Positions 58,192 through 64,000 of a DNA stretch of 64,000 bases are shown one piece after another. The position numbers were made by a program, and so were the translations under genes. The stretch lies in the NCBI RefSeq assembly GCF_033568475.1, contig NC_133121.1:26829374-26893373 (forward strand), in the 5' to 3' direction. The DNA comes from Henckelia pumila (lineage: Eukaryota; Streptophyta; Magnoliopsida; Lamiales; Gesneriaceae). Below the pieces are notes generated by a model. The model was given only the letters and a program-made list of their open reading frames with translations. It was not told the DNA's origin and did no database searches. Within the stretch, counting starts at the first letter, position 1. The number at the start of each line of letters is the position of its first letter.

Positions 58192-59724
58192 ACTAATTTT
58201 TTGGGATGTCTATTCGATGCGTTAGGCCATTGATATGTCTGATTCGATGAAATCAAGTCAGGGTTTAGCTAGATTGTATTGATTTAAGGACTTTGCCAAA
58301 GATGGATGAAACAGTTCTGATCATCTAGCAGCGCAAGTCAGAATTCAGCAAGGAATTATTACTATCAATGACAGGATAATCAGTATTCTCATTTTTCAGG
58401 TGTTATCTCAAGTTATGAGATAGATGTCATTATATTAGTACTAGGGATTGTACTAATCGAATTTTGAGTCAACATAATATATTTATTGATATTTCCAAGA
58501 AGAGAACCTAAAGGATTCAGGAAATCAGAAATTCTGGACAACGACGTTGTCTCATGTGTTGTGATAAGTGTTAGTCATTAGTATGAAAATCCTTTTGGTA
58601 CAAAGACTTGTGTACTCAAATCTGGTGGAAAAGTGTGAAACGCTTTGTGTATCAATATGTTTCTTGTTATTTGGTTTGTCAACAGATTTAGATTGAACAT
58701 CGACAATCTGAGAGTTTGTATCATAGTTATAGATTCTTGAGTAGAAATGAGAGTTATCACGATGGACTTTGTGACCCATTTGCTAGTATTCTCAAGGAAT
58801 TATGATACTATCAGGGTTTGTGATGTATCGACTAACCGAGACAGCATGTTTCAATTTGTGTAATCGAGACTTCACTTGTGACAGTAGTGATAGATTACAC
58901 ATTTAGGAAATTGCGAGTTTTCATGGCATATCAGCAAGAATTTTCAGAGAATGAAATTTCATATTTGTTCCTGGATTCTAGGGGAGTTTTCAACATGGTA
59001 AGGCTACTACTCTTGACATGAGTACTGCTTATCATCAGGAGACTAATGATCAGTTGGAGCGCACGATCCATACTCTTGGAGATATGTTACGAGTGTGTCC
59101 TTTGGATTTTGATCCAGCTTGGCAAGATCAGTTGCCACTAATTGAATTCGCGTACAACAACTGCTATCACCGCAGTATCGGTATGGCACCTATTGAGGAA
59201 TTTTATGGACTATGATGTTGTACTCCACTGTTTTGGAAAGAAGTGGGGAAACGATAGGTTGTAGGACTAGAATTAATTCAACCAGGGGTTGATATAGTTG
59301 ATTTACCAGAAAGATATCTATAATGTATATTGGTCCAATTGGGATGTTGGACAGTAAATGAAACATAGTACAGACTAGCATTGCTGCTTTATGGGTCTAG
59401 TATTCACGATGTATTCCATGTATCACCGTGGTGATGATTTATGGTAGATGAGTCTTAAATCTTTCAATCACCTAAGGAACAGTGGATACATATTTGACAT
59501 GTGTGGAGAAACCATATTGTTATTGAATCATAGGAAACGGTACTTTGGAATAAGATGTTTCTTTCGTGGTCCAGTTTCAGTATTGAGGCACTACTAATGA
59601 ATCTTTGGATTTTAGTAGGATCTTGTAAAATGTTATGAGATAATAAGAACTTGTTGTTCTTATTCAAGTTTATTCGGTACTTAAGATATGATTTCGAGGA
59701 CGAAATCTCTTAAGTGAGGGAGAA
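58192..59724 (+). pseudogene. Decayed Tekay-like pol (integrase end)
   Basis: The best preserved part is 59018..59215, which reads MSTAYHQETNDQLERTIHTL and later LPLIEFAYNN and SIGMAPIEEFYG, the chromovirus integrase core end. An earlier MDFVTHL fragment (about 58762) fits the integrase catalytic region. Many stops and frameshifts. The tail GAGGACGAAATCTCTTAAG then GTGAGGGAGAA at 59695..59724 is the characteristic block and polypurine tract before the 3' LTR. Confidence 0.8.
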
Positions 59725-61111
59725 TGTAGTAGCCCGGTTCCATTTTACAAGATTAAGAGACTTAAACATGACTAATAAATTTATTAAGGGAATAAATTAA
59801 AAAATGAACTCGGACATGATCGGAGCATCCGATCTCGGAACAGAGCGTCCGATATTCCCCTGTTAGGTGTCAAGTTGGATTCAACACATGGCAAAGATCG
59901 GACCGTCCAATCTATATATCGGACCATCTAATGAGGTGGTGGGACATGTGTTGATAGGATTGTGACACGTGTCGGATCATGCAGATCGGACCGTCCGATC
60001 CAGGGAACGGAGCATCCGATCTGATGCCTATAAATAGGGGTCCGAATTCCTCATTTTGAAATGCAATGTATCCTCTCCTAGGCCCATGTTAGCTAGATTT
60101 TAAGAGCTTTTGGGTACTCTTATTTTAAGAGTTGGAGTAGGTAGTAGTTTTTATATAACGAACATTGTCCGTAGTAGCAGCCAGGCGGAAGAGCTCTGGC
60201 GAGGTGTCCAGGGGTCATAGCTAGGCTATGCCCAGGCTCTGGGGCATGCGACATCAGCAGGTAGACGACGAACAAAGGTATGGTTCTGGCTCATTATAGG
60301 AAATAGGGAGTATGATATAGTTTAATTAAGGCTTTTAGAGCATGATATGTGATGTTTGACATGCTAGATAATACATGTTATTTATGTGTTGTAGTGCTGC
60401 ATGATAGGCTTGGACCTAGAGAGGAGCTTCTAGGATCGGCCTTAGTAAGGTACGAAAGTATTATTCGAGATATCCAGATTGAGTATGCATGTATTATGTG
60501 TTTGCATGTATTATGTAATTGCATGATTTATATGATACAACATGTCATGACTGTATGTTGCATACATGAGCATATTGATCCCATATCTTTGAGATATCAT
60601 GTAGTAAGACGCTCACCCTACGAGTTGTGGATGGTTGGATACGTAAGTTTTGTGTCAAGTCACCATTATGGTTGGACACTTGTACTAGTATCAGGTCACC
60701 ATTATCCACTGGATATAGGAGCCACCTCCCGAGGCGACGACGCAGAGTGCTATATACCCTGAGCCCATTTTATGAGCTAGTTTCTTGACCTGAGTATCTT
60801 GGTACCCAGTTCATTTTCATACATTCACAATTAGTGTATACTCATACTCTCGTACTGAGCATGTTAGGCTCACTTCCGGTTATTTTCTGTTGTCTGGATA
60901 CCTCATTCAATGGGGCAGATGCAGGTAGTTCTCCTGAGGAAAGTGAGGTTAGGTGGTGACCAAGACTGGATGGCATAGTTGACAACTAGGTTTTTATTTT
61001 CTCGTATTTAGTTTATTTAAAGTTCCGCATTTTATCTTATTAATATTATTGATTGATTAATTACATGATTAAGCTTCTGATTAGTAGGTGATCAAGGTGC
61101 GGGTCACTACA
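59725..61111 (+). repeat. 3' LTR of the Tekay-like element
   Basis: 1,387 bp, TGTAGTAGCCCGG...GGTCACTACA. Palindromic GATCGGACCGTCCGATC-type motifs (59819..60022) precede the TATA box. It truncates a minus-strand ORF at 61112. Confidence 0.9.
60028..60037 (+). promoter_or_regulatory. LTR TATA box
   Basis: CTATAAATAG directly after the palindromic motif cluster. Confidence 0.6.
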
Positions 61112-62992
61112 CTAGGTACCGATGGATGCTTGTATATTGTCCATGCGTGCATTCATCCGTTGTTCTGATTGAGTCATTTGGATAGACAAGGTGAGAATGA
61201 TGTTGATGGTGAACTTCTTGTCAGCCTTGAACACTTTTAAATTATCCAACACATCATCTGTCAATTTGGAAAATTTCACGAAGGTGAGCCTGAGAGACTC
61301 ATTGGCTACTAAAGTGCAATAATCAACCCTTGTATTCATATATCCCAGCAAGTTCATGACATGCTGCAAATGGTCACAGATTTCTTCAAAAATTTGATGA
61401 TCAGCCAATTTAGGTTGGGTGATGAGAAGAGCATCCTGATGTTGACCAATAGTTTCATTATCATCATTGTCATCAGTGGATTCTACTTGCTCATCATCCT
61501 AATTCATAGACTTTGCACATGTTGTTCCTTCAGTTGACGGGATGATAGGAGAAGCATCTTTGGTTGGATTGGGATCAATGGGTTTTCAGTGTCCATTTGT
61601 TGACTAATCATCAAATAAATCAAACTATGTCATGGAATTTCTAATTCATCGATGGAAGTCAATGGAATTTCAGGTAGAGCAACTTCCAACTCGATGGCAG
61701 ATGAGTCTGGTTCTGCATTGGGAGAGAGAGGAGTGGAGAAATGTACTTGAAGTTGAGCACCAGAAGTTTCTGTGCCAGCAGTAGGGATGTACTCAATAAT
61801 GGTGGACAGATTAGCAGTCGAGGTTCTCGTCGCAGCCTCGGGCGAGGACATTTTGGGAGTAGTCAAGGAAAGATCAGTCGAGATAGGTTCTACGACCAGC
61901 GAAACTATTGGATCTACTATGATAGGTGTAACATGTTTGGTAGACGAACCACCATCGTCTTTGAGTCCAAGAAAAGTCATTTCTTCTTCCTTAAATACAT
62001 GATCTTCTTCTTTTCCATTGTCAATAGAACCCATGAGATCAAACAGACGAGGCCTCTGCAACATAAGGGTTCACATACGATTCGGAGGTCTGCTCATCCA
62101 TGCCAAACTGGATTTTGAGGCTTCTGGGATGTATTGCAGCAATGCCAGCACTGTTCTCTAAACCTTGAATGACCATAAAGACATGGGAGACTGGTAAATT
62201 CCCTGAGTCTTATGTTGACAGATCTAAGTACTTGAGAGAGTGTGAGATTGATCTAAAGTTCTTCAGGAAAGAGAGGGTTGAAAGGTGTAACCATCTTTCC
62301 TTTACCTTTGTCTTCATCGTCCAAAAGGGGCACCCTAACAGTCAAGGAATGCACTTTATCTTCTTTGATAACAACACCTTTGGCTGGTTGTAGAACAGGA
62401 GTAGGTGGAGCAAAGGAGATAGATGATGTTGTCTCGAACGGTGGTGGGCGAGACACTTCTTCGGGTGAGGAGCATTAGTGGGCTCCTTGTCGATCGGTGC
62501 ATGATCCAACTCAGCAAGAGTTTTCAATTTATTTTTCTTAGGATCAGCAGCCTCTTCTTTCTTGGATTTCTTTGATTTTCGGTCTTTCACCTTACCAGGC
62601 GAGGATGGCCAAAATACCTGATTAAGAGGAGCATTATCCAATGCTTCATCGGATTCAGACTGATACACATTCTTTCTTTTTACGGATGGATTTTTCATTG
62701 GCTTCTTGGATGCCGGAGCTTCAGTCTTAGCCTCTTGCTCCAGAGTGAGATCAGTCACAGTGTCTGTGACGCCCGGGGCTGAATAGGCAGGGAGTGATCG
62801 CCGGTGCCAAGAGGTTGCACGGACAATGAGCGGCTCCTGGTAGGCTTCTAGGCGGAGGGAGACATGAATGAACCGATCCCGTGCTGGAATGAGAGGGATT
62901 CTGAGACTGTGTAGGTATGGGACTACATGGTTGAGGAGGGCTTAAAAGATTTCATATGTACTATTCATATCAAGAAGGTGCATCTTCTTTTC

Positions 62993-63075
62993 GGGAGCTC
63001 ATCACATAAGAACTCCAAAGTTAAGCATGCTTGAGTTGGGGCAATTATAGGATGGGTGACTCCTTGGGAAGTTTC
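62993..63075 (+). promoter_or_regulatory. 5S-rRNA-like Pol III promoter in the Cassandra 5' LTR
   Basis: Box A-like AAGTTAAGCATGCTTG (63018..63033) and box C-like GGATGGGTGAC (63050..63060) are spaced as in 5S rRNA genes. It is a 5S-derived domain and not a functional 5S gene. Confidence 0.85.
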
Positions 63076-63441
63076 TCAGGGTGCGTGTGAGTGAGGACAT
63101 AAGCACGCTGGAAAGACCCGTCTTGATAAAGTGGATCGTTACAAATGGTATCAGAGCCGACCTATCTTAGTACGGTATGGTTCGGGGACGAACCAAGCGG
63201 AAGCTGGTGGGCATGTGACGCCCGGGGCTGAAGAGGCAGGGAGTGATCGCCGGGGCCAAGAGGTTGCACGGATAATGAGCGGCTCCTGGTAGGCTTTTAG
63301 GAGGAGGAAGACATGAATGAACCGATCCCGTGCCGGAATGAGAGAGATTCTGAGACTGTGTAAGTATGGGACTACATGGTTGAGGAGGGCTTAAAAAATT
63401 TCATATGTACTATTCATATCAAGAAGGTGCATCTTCTTTTC

Positions 63442-63524
63442 GGGAGCTCATCACATAAGAACTTCAAAGTTAAGCGTGCTTGACTTGGGGCAATTATAGG
63501 ATGGGTGACCCCCTGGAAAGTTTC
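63442..63524 (+). promoter_or_regulatory. 5S-rRNA-like Pol III promoter in the Cassandra 3' LTR
   Basis: Same boxes: AAGTTAAGCGTGCTTG and GGATGGGTGAC. This copy is closer to the usual plant 5S box A (AAGCGTGCTTG). Confidence 0.85.
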
Positions 63525-64000
63525 TCAGGGTGCGTGTGAGTGAGGACATAAGCACGCTGGAAAGACCCGTCTTGATACATTGGGGCGTTACAGTGTCAAT
63601 ATAAACCTCATTGACCTTAAGAAATTTTTGAATCATACCAACATTGATCCATTTTTTGGAGTGGTATAGTGGCTCAGCATCACTAAGATCTACCCCAAGT
63701 GTTTGCAAGAGATGGTAGATTTCAAGAGTGTACCCTTCAAACCAATTATTTCCTCGTGTCATGTCACACGGTGTGTCAAACAAGATATCCGACCAGTTTA
63801 CTTGAATCTTGGAAGCAATGACAACCATATATTCAAATTTTTTAGGGTTACCTTATCGTAAGATCCTGCTCGGGCGAGAAGATTTCTAGTAACCCGTACC
63901 TTGTTTTAAAGTTAATTAAGCCAGATAATTAAAATTGTGTTTTAAAAATATGTATTAGTAAATATCGGGTTATAGGCGATATTAAAATGCATATGTGATT

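Larger units (their letters stand above)
28979..61111 (+). mobile_element. Tekay-like gypsy element, host of the nested block
   Basis: A 5'-truncated LTR (28979..30191) and a full LTR (59725..61111) in the same orientation bracket about 32 kb. Only three short stretches belong to this element itself (30192..30228, 32276..32864 and 58187..59724). The rest is two direct insertions and what they contain. The identity rests on decayed integrase sequence, on the GAGGACGAAATCTCTTAAG block before the 3' LTR that is typical of Tekay/Del chromoviruses, and on LTR ends TGTAGTAGCCC...CACTACA. No target duplication survives because the 5' end is lost. Confidence 0.75.
62765..63592 (+). mobile_element. 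Cassandra TRIM retrotransposon, 828 bp
   Basis: Two 379 bp LTRs (62765..63143, 63214..63592), TGTGACGCCC...GTTACA, flanked by the perfect duplication GTGTC (62760..62764, 63593..63597). The 70 bp interior holds the primer site TGGTATCAGAGCC (63146..63158) and a purine-rich stretch before the 3' LTR. Both LTRs carry 5S rRNA-like sequence, the defining trait of Cassandra. No coding capacity. LTR divergence is roughly 5% by eye. Confidence 0.95.
61112..63851 (-). pseudogene. Decayed hypothetical ORF, split by a TRIM element
   Basis: Protein-like pieces on the minus strand: 63851..63593 (KIQVNWSDILFD...VNEVYID), continuing in frame across the Cassandra duplication at 62764 (VTDLTLEQEAK) to a frameshift near 62465; 62456..62253 (PPPFETTSSISFAPPTPV); 62064..61630; and 61408..61112, cut off by the Tekay LTR. 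The middle is Ser/Pro/Lys-rich and low complexity. The first block recalls repetitive transposon-like hypothetical proteins I have seen from Lamiales genomes. The function is unknown. It may have been part of a large mobile element instead of a host gene. The 3' part is missing from this window. Confidence 0.55.

Noticed and set aside
60349..60762. 137-codon ORF in the Tekay 3' LTR
   Set aside because: It lies wholly within an LTR, and the paired LTR has only a broken, shorter version.
62993..63075. Genuine 5S rRNA gene
   Set aside because: Only the internal promoter part is similar, it lies inside an LTR and is repeated in the partner LTR, which defines Cassandra.

Overview
This is plant nuclear DNA, most likely from a eudicot. 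The window holds a 14-exon gene, several classes of plant LTR retrotransposons and many small inverted-repeat transposons, and no bacterial-type operon. A short inverted-repeat element with GTGAGACGGTCTCAC ends and a hypothetical ORF at the right edge remind me of sequences common in Lamiales. That placement is from memory and is only a weak suggestion.

Only one host gene looks intact: a raffinose synthase / seed-imbibition-protein family gene (GH36) on the minus strand, 27471..18079. Its 14 exons join into 2,550 nt with every splice phase consistent. Its large introns have accumulated transposons, including a 2.4 kb Mutator-like element whose end lies about 30 bp from the intron 6 acceptor.

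Left flank (1..6865): a Mutator-like MITE (166..430); a 1.46 kb solo LTR (1144..2606, duplication TTACT); and a tandem duplication of about 0.8 kb whose two copies (2853..4612 and 4655..6801) received different insertions, so each preserves the other's empty site. A 1.47 kb foldback element (5247..6713) sits in the second copy.

6866..17036 is a complete Ty3/gypsy Tat-lineage element with duplication TCCAA. It has one long gag-pol frame broken by three in-frame stops that all look like C-to-T changes at glutamine codons. It also carries a 70 bp tandem array and an antisense ORF with two clean introns.

27756..61111 is a nested block. A Tekay-like gypsy element (LTRs 28979..30191 and 59725..61111) received a solo LTR (30229..32275, duplication GTCAT) and a gag-only Athila-like element (32865..58186, duplication TTGTC). 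The Athila-like element received a Copia element on the minus strand (35298..46607, duplication GACAC) and a non-coding giant-LTR element (48617..58172, duplication TATTT). The Copia 3' LTR received an inverted solo LTR of its own family (36059..37905, duplication ACTTC).

Right edge (61112..64000): a decayed hypothetical ORF on the minus strand, truncated by the Tekay LTR and split in frame by a complete 828 bp Cassandra TRIM (62765..63592, duplication GTGTC) with 5S-rRNA-like promoter boxes in both LTRs. I see no new defence, metabolic or regulatory system. The interest lies in the transposon architecture and its possible effects on the one host gene. All coordinates were read by eye.
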